Notes: a model not told the origin generated them from the letters alone. Shown: positions 53,948 to 62,983, numbered from the stretch's first letter. The stretch: 64,000 bases of DNA from Methylotenera sp. (GCF_029945705.1 NZ_JAQSDC010000036.1:62001-126000); one strand, 5' to 3'. Numbers and translations are program-made.

Positions 53948-54799
53948 TTATGCTGCTTTTTTAGCATGGCGCTCATATAAAAAGCGCAATACTTCGCTAC
54001 GTAAATGGTTGTAATCTTTATCTTCAGCTAAATCTAAACGCGCTCTTGGGCGAGCTAATTTCACTTCTAAAATCTCACCTATGCCTGCGGATGGTCCATT
54101 GGTCATCATCACTACACGGTCAGACAGTAAAATAGCTTCATCAACATCGTGCGTCACCATTACCGCTGTACAGCCAGACTTAGCCATAATCTTCATGAGT
54201 TCATCTTGCAAATTGGCGCGAGTTAAAGCGTCTAATGCACCAAATGGCTCATCTAATAACAACACTTTTGGCTCCATGGCTAAGGCACGGGCAATGCCTA
54301 CACGTTGCTTCATACCACCTGAAATTTCATTCGGGCGTTTGTCGTTTGCGTGAGTTAAACCTACTAACTCTAAAGCCGCATCAGCGCGCGCTTTAAGTTT
54401 CGCTTTGCTTTCAGGTTTTTCTGCACTTGCGCCAAATACGCGCTCTACCGCTAAATACACATTTTCATAGCAAGTTAGCCAAGGTAATAATGAGTGGTTT
54501 TGAAAAACTACCGCGCGCTCTGGGCCTGGGCCTGCAATTTCGCGGCCCGCGCAGAAAAGCAAACCTTCAGTTGGCTGTGTTAAGCCAGCAATTAGGTTTA
54601 ACACTGTTGATTTACCACAACCTGAGTGACCAATAATGGAGATGAACTCACCTTCTTTAATGCTCAGGTTGATATTTTTTAGTGCGTTAAAGTCACCTTT
54701 TTTGGTCGAGAATGTCATATCAACATTCTCTAATTGCACGTATCTGTCAGCATTTGCTTTATCTAGATTTATTTTTTCTTGGCTCAGTATTTTTTCCAT
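53948..54799 (-). CDS. nrtD: Nitrate ABC transporter ATP-binding protein
   Basis: A 283-residue ATPase with Walker A GHSGCGKST, the ABC signature ISGGMKQRVGIARAL, Walker B VLLLDEPFGALD and the H-loop VTHDVDEA. The nitrate/taurine subfamily fits (ENVDMTFSTKKGDFNALKNI). Of two ATGs, 54799 is better placed behind AGGA than 54805. It is 47 bp downstream of nrtB. It lacks the NrtA-like C-terminal extension of NrtC, so it is the short form. Confidence 0.92.
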   Translation of the reverse strand: MEKILSQEKINLDKANADRYVQLENVDMTFSTKKGDFNALKNINLSIKEGEFISIIGHSGCGKSTVLNLIAGLTQPTEGLLFCAGREIAGPGPERAVVFQNHSLLPWLTCYENVYLAVERVFGASAEKPESKAKLKARADAALELVGLTHANDKRPNEISGGMKQRVGIARALAMEPKVLLLDEPFGALDALTRANLQDELMKIMAKSGCTAVMVTHDVDEAILLSDRVVMMTNGPSAGIGEILEVKLARPRARLDLAEDKDYNHLRSEVLRFLYERHAKKAA

Positions 54800-54846
54800 G
54801 ATCATTCCTAAAGTAATGTCTAAAATTTAATTAATTAGCAAACAAA

Positions 54847-55812
54847 TTACTCATAGCTGAATTTTTTAGCGATTTGTGTCAGTGCGTACTCTAAAAGCAA
54901 GCCAACAATCCCCACTACAAAAATCGCGATGATGATGTGCTCTACATTCAGGTTGTTCCACTCATCCCACACCCAGAAACCAATACCCACGCCACCTGTT
55001 AACATTTCCGCAGCCACAATCACTAACCATGCCACGCCGATAGAAAGACGTACACCTGTCATCATGTAAGGTAAAACGAAAGGGAAAAGAATTTTAGTCA
55101 CAATTTTCCACTCGCTTAAATTAAGCACCTTAGCCACGTTCATATAGTCTTGCGGCACTTTACTTACGCCTACTGAGGTATTGATAATCATCGGCCAAAT
55201 TGCTGAGATAAAAATCACCCAAATTGCCGCTGGATTAGCCGCTTTGAAAACTAGCAAGCCAATTGGCAACCAAGCTAACGGTGAAACAGGGCGCAACAAG
55301 CTGATGATTGGCGAGGTCATACGTGACATAAACTCAAAGCGACCAATAATGAAGCCAAGCGGAATACCCACTAGCGCGGCCAAGCCAAAACCCAAAGCCA
55401 CACGTTGTAACGAAGCTAGAATATTCCAACCTACTCCTTGGTCATTTGGACCATGGTTGTAAAATGGGTCACTAAATAACTCCACTGCTGAATGCCAAGT
55501 TTTGAGTGGGCCTGGCAAACTGGGTGTTTGATGAGAAATTAATGTCCAAACTGCGAGCAACAACAAAATACCAAATACGGGCGGTAAAACCACATTCAAA
55601 ACACTGTAGATTTGTGCTTTGCGTTTGCTTGGTTTATTGCTCAACAATGCACTAGTCTTTTTGGTCATCTTTTTTGCCGCTGCGGGGTTTGCAACAGTTG
55701 CAATCTCAACTTTCTCTGTATCAGCCATAGCAGCTCCTTTGCTTACAACGGTTTCTTTACTTTGCATAATGGCTTTTAAGCTTTCTTTACTTATACTAGT
55801 TGCGCTCATCAT
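54847..55812 (-). CDS. nrtB: Nitrate ABC transporter permease
   Basis: A 321-residue permease with six membrane helices and the EAA-like loop (NVAKVLNLSEWKIVTKILFPFVLPYMMTG). An N-terminal cytoplasmic extension of about 70 residues (rich in Lys, Ala and Ser) precedes the first helix. Two consecutive ATGs (55812, 55809) follow AGGAGC; either may be used. It is 55 bp after nrtA in the order A-B-D. Confidence 0.92.
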   Translation of the reverse strand: MMSATSISKESLKAIMQSKETVVSKGAAMADTEKVEIATVANPAAAKKMTKKTSALLSNKPSKRKAQIYSVLNVVLPPVFGILLLLAVWTLISHQTPSLPGPLKTWHSAVELFSDPFYNHGPNDQGVGWNILASLQRVALGFGLAALVGIPLGFIIGRFEFMSRMTSPIISLLRPVSPLAWLPIGLLVFKAANPAAIWVIFISAIWPMIINTSVGVSKVPQDYMNVAKVLNLSEWKIVTKILFPFVLPYMMTGVRLSIGVAWLVIVAAEMLTGGVGIGFWVWDEWNNLNVEHIIIAIFVVGIVGLLLEYALTQIAKKFSYE

Positions 55813-55867
55813 TAGCTCCTGAGTGTCTTTAACTTAAGTGTTGTTAACTTAAGTGCTTTTAAAAGCT

Positions 55868-57157
55868 TTAGGCTTTTATCTTGAATGAAGCAGCATAAGC
55901 AGCAGGATTTTTACCATCCCAAACCACGCCATCCATCAACTTACTAGAACGCATCGCATCTTTTGGTACGCTAATACCTAATTGCGTTGCTGCTTCGGTG
56001 TAGAGCTGTACTTGATTGATTTTCTTAGCAACCGCTAAGTAATCTGGATCTGATTTCAACAAACCCCAGCGCTTGTGTTGCGTTAAGAACCACATACCAT
56101 CTGACAAGTATGGGAAATTCACTTTGCCATCTTCAAAGAACTTCATGAAGTTAGGATCTTTCCATTTTCTACCAATACCATTGTCGTAATCACCCACAAA
56201 GCGGCCCGCAATCACTTCTTCAGGCGCATTTACATACGCTTTACCTGAAATTAATTTAGCGACTTTTGCACGGTTTTCTGTTGCTTCGATATAACGACAA
56301 GCATCTAAAATGGCCATAATCATGGCGCGTGAAGTGTTAGGATTTTTAGCCACAAATTCAGCTGTCGTACCCAATACTTTTTCAGGATGGTCTACCCAAA
56401 TATCTTGAGAGGTAGCAACGGTGTAACCCACTTTGTCGTAAATTGCACGAGCATTCCATGGTTCACCTACGCAGTAACCATCCATATTGCCGATACGCAT
56501 ATTAGCCACCATTTGTGGTGGAGGCACTACAATGGTTTTAACATCTTTAATTGGGTTGATACCGTTTGCCGCAAGCCAGTAGTTAAGCCACATTGCATGC
56601 GTGCCCGTTGGGAAAGTTTGCGCAAATGTGTAATCGCGGTTTTCATTATCAAGCAAGCGTTTTAGGCTATGGCCATCTTTAACGCCTTTATCTTTTAACT
56701 GGTTAGCTAGCGTGATACCTTGACCGTTATGGTTCAATGTCATCAACACCGCCATGTCTTTTTGTTGGCCGCCAATACCTAGTTGCACGCCATACACCAA
56801 GCCATACAACACGTGAGCTGCATGCAACTCACCATTCACTGTTTTATCGCGAATCGCTGCCCAAGAGGCTTCTTTTGATGGCGTGATTTTGATACCGTAT
56901 TTTTTATCAAAGCCCATTTCTGCAGCCACAACAATCGGTGCGCAGTCAGTCAGAGGAATAAAACCAATTTTCACTTCAGTGATTTCCGGTGCATCTGAAC
57001 CTGCTGCATAAGCGTTAGTGCTGATACCTTTTGGCACAATACCCATCACTGCAGCAGCACCAAAAGCGCCGGCCATTGTTGTGCGAAAGAAGTCGCGACG
57101 GCTAGCATCTACCGTTGGCTTAACATCCAGATTAAGTGCTGTATCGTTAGTATTCAT
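55868..57157 (-). CDS. nrtA: Nitrate ABC transporter substrate-binding protein (Tat)
   Basis: A 429-residue binding protein with a Tat signal (SRRDFFRTTMAGAFGAAAVMG). The nitrate-binding domain shows VKIGFIPLTDCAPIVVAAEMG and YCVGEPWNARAI, the NrtA/NasS/CmpA signature. GGAG precedes ATG 57157. It is the first structural gene after the NasT-type leader, whose terminator lies 105 nt upstream. The Tat signal indicates periplasmic location, so it is the transporter subunit rather than the cytoplasmic sensor NasS. Confidence 0.94.
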   Translation of the reverse strand: MNTNDTALNLDVKPTVDASRRDFFRTTMAGAFGAAAVMGIVPKGISTNAYAAGSDAPEITEVKIGFIPLTDCAPIVVAAEMGFDKKYGIKITPSKEASWAAIRDKTVNGELHAAHVLYGLVYGVQLGIGGQQKDMAVLMTLNHNGQGITLANQLKDKGVKDGHSLKRLLDNENRDYTFAQTFPTGTHAMWLNYWLAANGINPIKDVKTIVVPPPQMVANMRIGNMDGYCVGEPWNARAIYDKVGYTVATSQDIWVDHPEKVLGTTAEFVAKNPNTSRAMIMAILDACRYIEATENRAKVAKLISGKAYVNAPEEVIAGRFVGDYDNGIGRKWKDPNFMKFFEDGKVNFPYLSDGMWFLTQHKRWGLLKSDPDYLAVAKKINQVQLYTEAATQLGISVPKDAMRSSKLMDGVVWDGKNPAAYAASFKIKA

Positions 57158-57262
57158 TTTTTTAATCTCCTGAATTAATCAAACTGTCTAAACTTAAAAC
57201 TATCTAAAACTTACATTTTTAAAAATCGTTACTTAAAACTTTTAGCGCTATTTCTAGGCAAC

Positions 57263-57418
57263 AAAAAAGGCGTCTGATAAGCAATCAACTCTCCTACAGA
57301 GAATCAATCGATTACCAAGACGCCTTTGCCTTGAATTACATTTAATTTGAGCCAACTTTGGCTCTAAATTTATTACTTTTGTTAACGTTCACATTCGCCA
57401 TTGAATATAAACGTTAAC
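57263..57418 (-). promoter_or_regulatory. ANTAR-type antiterminator leader of the nitrate operon
   Basis: On the minus-strand RNA, hairpin 1 (57418-57381) has a 16-bp stem with two G-U pairs and hexaloop AAUGGC (57402-57397). Hairpin 2 (57364-57349) has stem GAGCC/GGCUC and hexaloop AAAGUU. Both loops have A at position 1 and G at position 4, the pattern bound by ANTAR proteins. A terminator follows: GGCGTCT arms at 57324-57318 and 57275-57269 and then six U. The nasT stop is only 19 nt before hairpin 1. Confidence 0.88.
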
Positions 57419-57437
57419 CTATTTTTCTATCGTCTAA

Positions 57438-58013
57438 CTAAAGCAGCAACTCTGCTGCATCTATAATTTGCTTTGATAATGTAGCAATACGCATATTTTT
57501 CTGCATCGCCATGGAGCGCAATAAGTTATACGCTTCATCTTCATCAATCTTACGTTGCTTCATAATCAAGCCTTTTGCACGCTCAACTAACTTTCTTTCA
57601 CTTAACTTGGTGTTAGCTTCAGTTAAAGCCACACGTAAATTCTTAAATTCTTCAAAACGCGCAATTGCCGCATCTATTACTGGCTGCAAACGTTCATTTG
57701 GTATGCTACCCACTACATAAGCGCACACACCTGCTTGCGTTGCTAACTTAATTTGTTCTTTATCACCATCATGCGTAAACATCATAATCGGTCGCGGGTC
57801 GTTCATGGTCATCACACAAATGTTCTCTAACGTATCGCGGCTTGGTGAGTCAGTATCAATAATCACAATGTCTGGTTGCAACTCACAACAAGCATCATCC
57901 AGATTAACCGTATCTTTAAGGTGCGCGATAACATCGTAACCAGTATCTAGCAATGATTGCTTGAGTGGTTTGGTACGCTCCAAATCGTTATCAACAATCA
58001 TTACTTTCAACAT
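57438..58013 (-). CDS. nasT: NasT-type ANTAR antiterminator response regulator
   Basis: A 191-residue regulator. Residues about 1-120 are a receiver-like domain (VMIVDNDLERTKPLKQSL; VIIDTDSPSRD). Residues about 130-188 are the ANTAR RNA-binding helices (KLVERAKGLIMKQRKIDEDEAYNLLRSMAMQ). NasT binds paired hexaloop hairpins and prevents termination when nitrate releases it from NasS. Its target leader lies directly downstream. No nasS is adjacent: the next gene upstream is hflX. Transcription is predicted from a sigma-54 promoter 35 bp upstream. Confidence 0.95.
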   Translation of the reverse strand: MLKVMIVDNDLERTKPLKQSLLDTGYDVIAHLKDTVNLDDACCELQPDIVIIDTDSPSRDTLENICVMTMNDPRPIMMFTHDGDKEQIKLATQAGVCAYVVGSIPNERLQPVIDAAIARFEEFKNLRVALTEANTKLSERKLVERAKGLIMKQRKIDEDEAYNLLRSMAMQKNMRIATLSKQIIDAAELLL

Positions 58014-58047
58014 AGCAACTTATCTTTCATCAGTTAATAGTTTAAAA

Positions 58048-58063
58048 GCAATTAGCGTGCCAA
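58048..58063 (-). promoter_or_regulatory. Sigma-54 promoter of nasT and the nitrate operon
   Basis: Read on the minus strand, TTGGCACG-CTAA-TTGC matches the -24/-12 consensus with GG and GC separated by exactly 10 nt. Transcription would start near 58037, about 24 nt before the nasT ATG. Confidence 0.88.
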
Positions 58064-58149
58064 TATGGTTATTTTCACTTATCACACTGATTTAATTACA
58101 CTATTTTTAAAAAGTAGGGGGCTTTAAAACGGGTAAGTTATCTGCTTAC

Positions 58150-58189
58150 GCACGCTGACGGTGCAACTTCATCTCACTACTTTGGTGCA
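58150..58189. promoter_or_regulatory. Two NtrC-like enhancer sites upstream of nasT
   Basis: GCAC-N7-GTGC (58150-58164) fits the NtrC consensus exactly in its conserved bases. A second site on the minus strand, TGCACCAAAGTAGTGA (58189-58174), fits with one mismatch in the right half. The centres are about 24 bp apart and about 110-130 bp upstream of the sigma-54 promoter, a typical enhancer distance. Confidence 0.65.
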
Positions 58190-58271
58190 TAGTGCATTTT
58201 TTATCAATTTATAGCGCTACTTTTGTTGAGTTTTAGATAACTAACCGATTAATGGTTAATTATCTAAATAG

Positions 58272-59639
58272 TTAATCTAAGGCACCACCTTGAATTTGCT
58301 CACGCAGCCTGTTAATAGCCTCTGCTTCGCCGCGAACCTTTAGAAAAGCCCCATCGTTATCTGAGCGCTCTTCCAGCACTTGGCAGCTAGCATAGATTTT
58401 CCCGCGCCATTGCTGCGCTGACCAAGGCAGGAAAAGCTCAGCCTCAAGCAAATCTTGCTGAAAAAATGCAACAATAGTCTGATGCAACTTAGTCACATCG
58501 TCAGGATTACGTGCGCTCATGACGATGCAATCAGGGTACTTTGCGCGCAGAGCAGCTTCGCATTCAACTTGCGCAGCTTCATCACCCACATAATCAATCT
58601 TGTTAAAAATGCGCAGACGCGGCACAACATTGGCACCAATTTCTTCCAGCACTTCATTCGTCACTTCAAGCTGACGCACAAAACCAGGGTCGCTTGCATC
58701 AATTACGTGCAGCAGCAATGAGGCATCTAGCGCTTCATCAAGGGTTGATTTAAACGATGCAACTAAACCATGAGGCAAGTTTTTAATAAAACCCACGGTA
58801 TCGCTCACGAGTATGCGCGGCACGCTTTCAGGGTAAAGAGAACGCACGGTCGTATCAAGCGTGGCAAACAGCTTATTGGCGACCAATACATCGCTACCCG
58901 TCAATGCACGCATCAAGGTCGATTTACCTGCATTGGTATAACCTACCAGCGCGATGCCTGCAATGCCTTGGCGCTCTTGACGCCTAGCACGCTGCGTTTT
59001 GCGTTCCGCATCCATCGCGACAATTTCAAGTTGCAGCTCAGCAATGCGGTCACGAATTTTACGTCTATCCAATTCAGTTTGCGATTCACCCGCGCCGCGA
59101 CCACCTTCACCGCTACGTTGCCGCCCTTGCGAGCCAGCTAACTTTGCCGCCTCACGCATGCGTGGCGCCATGTAGCCGAGGCGTGCAATCTCAACTTGCG
59201 CACGCGCCGCACGCGAGCGCGCATTACGGTGAAAAATCTCCAGAATCACCATAGTGCGATCCATCACTACGCAACCCACTTCAAGCTCAAGATTACGTGC
59301 TTGCGAGGGTGATATTTCATGGTCAACCAACAGCGTGTTGATTTCTATATCACCCAAATTAAGGCCTGAAAAGTTAACAGCAACTTCTTCGACATCAGTG
59401 ATTTCGTATTCATTATTCACATAATCGCGAATTTCTTGCCGCTTACCTGCGCCTAGATAAGCCGTCACATCATAGCCTGCGCGCTTCTGCACAAAGGTTT
59501 TAACTACCGTAAAGCCCAATGTTTTTGCCAGTTCGCGCAACTCGTTTAACGAGGCCTCGAACTCAATATCTGTGACACTTGGAATTTGAACCGCAGCCAC
59601 GATGGCGTAATTAGGTTTTTCTTTAACTTCTTTTTGCAT
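58272..59639 (-). CDS. hflX: HflX family ribosome-splitting GTPase
   Basis: A 455-residue GTPase that binds the 50S subunit and splits stalled ribosomes under heat stress. An N-terminal HflX domain (about 1-190; YLGAGKRQEIRDYV) has a Gly/Ser/Arg-rich linker (RQRSGEGGRGAGESQTELD). The G domain has G1 GYTNAGKST, G2 LDTTVR, G3 DTVGF, and G4 NKID. All are intact. hfq, its usual upstream neighbour, is not here. Start ATG 59639. Confidence 0.96.
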   Translation of the reverse strand: MQKEVKEKPNYAIVAAVQIPSVTDIEFEASLNELRELAKTLGFTVVKTFVQKRAGYDVTAYLGAGKRQEIRDYVNNEYEITDVEEVAVNFSGLNLGDIEINTLLVDHEISPSQARNLELEVGCVVMDRTMVILEIFHRNARSRAARAQVEIARLGYMAPRMREAAKLAGSQGRQRSGEGGRGAGESQTELDRRKIRDRIAELQLEIVAMDAERKTQRARRQERQGIAGIALVGYTNAGKSTLMRALTGSDVLVANKLFATLDTTVRSLYPESVPRILVSDTVGFIKNLPHGLVASFKSTLDEALDASLLLHVIDASDPGFVRQLEVTNEVLEEIGANVVPRLRIFNKIDYVGDEAAQVECEAALRAKYPDCIVMSARNPDDVTKLHQTIVAFFQQDLLEAELFLPWSAQQWRGKIYASCQVLEERSDNDGAFLKVRGEAEAINRLREQIQGGALD

Positions 59640-60244
59640 GTGGAAATAATATTGATTAATTAAGCGAAGGCAGATAGTACCTTAAAAGCACTAAATTACC
59701 TGCATTATCAATGCCTAAGCGAATGCGCCTTTGAGTTTTTGTAGATACCGTCATTTTGAGCATAGCGAAGAATCTAGGTTTTAAGATGCGCCTAAACTGC
59801 TAGATTCTTCGCTTCACTCAGAATGCCGGGGGTTGAGAGTTTTGTAGGTTAAACAAGCATCAGTGAAAATCTAAAGATTTTGAACTTAATTCCCCTACTG
59901 CCGCGCCTGAGATTGCGCTGATTTTGGGAGGTTTTCGGTAGGCGGCTGTTTGAGCCAAATGATTTTATTGGCGAGTTTCCGATTGCCGTCACAAAATCAG
60001 CGCAATCTCAGGAAACAAGCGGTAGGGGGTAGCCTTTTCTTTGGTTTCTTTCTTTTGGCTAAGCAAAAGAAAGAAACTCGCTAGTCGCGCGAAAGCGACC
60101 ACTTACATACGGCGCATTGCCTTTTAGTTAAATGTTGAGCTTCTCTATCACTCATAATTAGCCTAGCATTTGACTAAGGGGCGCGCTTTAGGGCGTGCTG
60201 CTTGGTGGATGTGGTAAGGTGCATTTCGGTGAACAATGTTTGAT
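59640..60244. repeat. Intergenic palindrome cluster between hflX and an unknown gene
   Basis: 605 bp without a gene but with three repeat-like palindromes. (1) 59752-59777 with 59800-59825: 26-bp arms with four mismatches, core AGCGAAGAATCTAG, of the widespread CATTCTGAG...GAAGAATC type. (2) 59892-60029: outer CCCCTAC/GTAGGGG and a perfect 21-bp inner inverted repeat (59906-59926 with 59992-60012), with GCCAA/TTGGC inside. (3) 60044-60077: a perfect 14-bp hairpin of T/C-rich and A/G-rich arms, followed by GTCGC/GCGAC (60084-60099). The remainder shows nothing I recognise. Confidence 0.8.
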
Positions 60245-60727
60245 TCATTTAGACACAACAGCCGCGATGTTGATGCCAGCACTTTTCAGCCTATTTGAAT
60301 CAAGGCTTGAACGGTTTATTTTGTTAAGGTGACTTGTTTCAGCGACAGTAAGAAGTGCTAGCTGAAAATTTGCTTTAACAAAAAGTATAAATTCATCATC
60401 ACTCATGCCAGCATCAATTTGCTCGATTGCTAATCTGGTAAGTGCGCGGTGTGGGGCGACATGTTCAATTAGGACTTTTTCACCGGCGCGATGTGCAGTT
60501 AATGCTTTTTCTGAAAATGGCGCGTTAGGATGATTACGTAAGTTATTAATGTGAGTTAATTCTGGATAGCATAGCAATGGCCCTAGAATATGTAAAATTC
60601 TTTCTGCGCTATGAATGGCGCCGCCATTGTCTGTAAATCCAGCTTTTAGCATTTCGTTACGAAGTGCGGCGGCTAGGCGAAACATTTTAGTAAGCTTAAT
60701 AGGTTCGTACTTTCTAACTTTTTGCAT
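60245..60727 (-). CDS. Hypothetical protein
   Basis: A 160-residue protein I do not recognise. It is mostly helical and soluble, with EHVAPHRALTRLAIEQID and FILFVKANFQLALLT in the second half, and SLDSNRLKSAGI at the end. ATG 60727 is preferred: AAGAAGAG lies just upstream, while the longer frame starts with a poor GTG at 60760. It has no signal peptide or membrane segment. It is isolated, beside a repeat-rich gap, which suggests accessory DNA (inference). Confidence 0.6.
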   Translation of the reverse strand: MQKVRKYEPIKLTKMFRLAAALRNEMLKAGFTDNGGAIHSAERILHILGPLLCYPELTHINNLRNHPNAPFSEKALTAHRAGEKVLIEHVAPHRALTRLAIEQIDAGMSDDEFILFVKANFQLALLTVAETSHLNKINRSSLDSNRLKSAGINIAAVVSK

Positions 60728-60935
60728 ACTCTTCTTTGTCAGCAGCCCAACGTAAAACACCCATCCTAAACGACGCTTTACATCCCGTCAAACAGCATAT
60801 AGCAACATTAACGAATACTAAGCTGGCTACAATTCTCACAATATTGAATTGGGCTCAAGCAAGTAAATAAAATTACGTAGATAATAGTCACTTGCTTGTT
60901 CATCTATATGCTTGATTCAGCACAAGAATAAACGA

Positions 60936-61556
60936 ATGCTTACAAAACTACTCCATTCTCAACAAGCCTCCGACTTTCTCACTAGCTTAGATGCAGATTG
61001 GGCACAACTAATCGCAACTGTTGGTGAGTGTCAATTTGAGCCTAAGCCTGCGCGCGAACCTTACGAGGCCTTAATTCGCGCAGTGGCTTATCAGCAGCTG
61101 CACGCCAAAGCTGGTGATGCCATTATCAAGCGATTATTAAATATTTATGGTGATGCGTTTCCGTCGCCATCACAATTATTAGCAACAGAGTTTGATAGCT
61201 TGAGAGCTTGTGGGTTTTCTGCACGTAAAATTGAAACGATACTAGGCATTGCAGATGGCGCTATTTCTGGACTTGTTCCCACTCGAATGAATGCAGAGTC
61301 CATGAACGATGAAGATTTAATTCAGCGCCTAGTGATACTTAAAGGCATAGGCCGCTGGACAGTCGAAATGTTATTGATGTTCACCATGGCACGCATGGAC
61401 ATACTGCCTGCCGATGACTTTGGTATTGTGCAAGGTTATAAGCGACTGAAAAAACTAGATGTTGCACCTACGCGCAAAGAAATTACCGAAATTGGCAAGG
61501 CTTTTAGCCCTTATCGCACGATTGCTAGCTGGTATTTGTGGCGTGTGCCAAAATAG
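60936..61556 (+). CDS. DNA-3-methyladenine glycosylase II (AlkA-like)
   Basis: A base excision repair glycosylase that removes alkylated purines. A 206-residue protein with the helix-hairpin-helix motif LKGIGRWTVEMLLMF and the catalytic aspartate in PADDFGIVQGYKRL. It is shorter than E. coli AlkA and lacks its N-terminal domain, so it is the short yeast MAG1-like type. ATG 60936 is preferred to the in-frame TTG 60912. Together with alkB at 40 kb it gives two alkylation repair enzymes in the window. Confidence 0.9.
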   Translation: MLTKLLHSQQASDFLTSLDADWAQLIATVGECQFEPKPAREPYEALIRAVAYQQLHAKAGDAIIKRLLNIYGDAFPSPSQLLATEFDSLRACGFSARKIETILGIADGAISGLVPTRMNAESMNDEDLIQRLVILKGIGRWTVEMLLMFTMARMDILPADDFGIVQGYKRLKKLDVAPTRKEITEIGKAFSPYRTIASWYLWRVPK

Positions 61557-61753
61557 CGTTAATCATAAATTAGTTACATAAATAGTTAGTGCGCCTAATC
61601 TATATCGGCAGAGTCACACTAGGTCAATGACGACTCATCGGACTATTTGCATAGTCTTACTGCCTTATTCACAGCACTGCTAGCTATTTTAGCATTGACC
61701 GTTATTTTGCACATTTTTAATCTCACCATTGATTTAATGTTATAAGTTTATTC

Positions 61754-62983
61754 ATGCATATTTTTACTCGTCATCATCACGCTTTTCTCAAATTGTTATC
61801 TTTCCGCGTTCTCATGGTATTGGCTTATCAAATCATGGCGGTGGCCGTTGGCTGGCATATTTATGAAATTACCCACGACACATTAGCGCTTGGATTAATT
61901 GGTTTAGCTGAAGTGGTTCCATATTTTACTTGCGCCTTGTTTGCAGGGCATGCGGTTGATCACTATTGCTCACGTCGATTTTTTGGCACCTTAGCGGCTT
62001 TGGCATTAGGGGTTAATGCACTCACCCTCACCGCATTAACGATGGGACTAATAGGCGATAGCGCAACGGCTAGCTACTGGATTTACGGCTCCATTATGCT
62101 GACGGGTATAGAGCGTGCATTTATTGCCCCTAGCTACAGCACTTTGTTTGCCATCATTTTGCCGCGTGAGGAATACGCCAAAGCCTCAGCCATTGGCAGT
62201 TCAGTATTTCAAGCTGGGTTAATTATGGGGCCCGCAATTGGCGGTTTGCTGGTTGGTTTTGCCAGCAAAACCTTTGCTTACGCAATGGCAACTGCTTTAT
62301 GTATAGCGGCTGCGATTGCCATGCGATCAATTAAAATTGATGAGCCACCTGCAGTAACAGACAGCCCGCCTGTTTTCAAGAGCATTGCCGAAGGTTTGCG
62401 CTTTGTGTTTAACAACCAAATTATCTGGGGAGCGCTGGCACTGGACATGTTCGCCGTGCTCTTTGGCGGCGCAGTTGCCATGTTGCCCGCTTTCATTCAT
62501 GACATTTACCATTACGGCCCAGAAGCGTTAGGTATATTAAGGTCTGCGCCAGCAATAGGTTCGATCATGACAGGCATCTGGTTATCGCGAAACCCAATTA
62601 ATCTGCATGCTGGGCGCTGGTTATTGGCTTCAGTGGCAGGATTTGGTTTATGCATCATTGGCTTTGGCTTAAGCACCTACATTTGGGTAGCTTGTGCAAT
62701 GCTAGTGCTTTCTGGTGTTTTTGACGGCGTTTCAGTGGTGATGCGCACCACGATTTTACAGCTGGCTACGCCCGACGCCATGCGTGGTCGAGTGTCTGCC
62801 ATCAATGGGATTTTTATTGGCTCTTCTAACGAACTAGGCGCTTTTGAATCTGGCCTAGCGGCGCGTTTATTAGGTTTAGTGCCATCCGTAATTTTTGGCG
62901 GCATGATGACTTTGGGCATAGTCGCCGTCACGGCTAAAGTTGCACCACAACTTAGAAAATTAGAGTTGCATCAATTGCATTAA
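61754..62983 (+). CDS. MFS exporter (EntS-like)
   Basis: A 409-residue carrier with about twelve membrane helices, of the MFS_3 group (VGWHIYEITHDTLALGLIGLAEVVP; LATPDAMRGRVSAINGIFIGSSNELGAFESG). The group includes the enterobactin exporter EntS and various drug exporters. There are no siderophore genes nearby, so the substrate is open. It is a single-gene unit with about 200 bp upstream. Confidence 0.85.
   Translation: MHIFTRHHHAFLKLLSFRVLMVLAYQIMAVAVGWHIYEITHDTLALGLIGLAEVVPYFTCALFAGHAVDHYCSRRFFGTLAALALGVNALTLTALTMGLIGDSATASYWIYGSIMLTGIERAFIAPSYSTLFAIILPREEYAKASAIGSSVFQAGLIMGPAIGGLLVGFASKTFAYAMATALCIAAAIAMRSIKIDEPPAVTDSPPVFKSIAEGLRFVFNNQIIWGALALDMFAVLFGGAVAMLPAFIHDIYHYGPEALGILRSAPAIGSIMTGIWLSRNPINLHAGRWLLASVAGFGLCIIGFGLSTYIWVACAMLVLSGVFDGVSVVMRTTILQLATPDAMRGRVSAINGIFIGSSNELGAFESGLAARLLGLVPSVIFGGMMTLGIVAVTAKVAPQLRKLELHQLH

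Noticed and set aside
58184-58196. GGTGCATAGTGCA as a third NtrC site
   Set aside because: The half-sites are too close (not N7). It is better explained as part of the minus-strand site 58174-58189.
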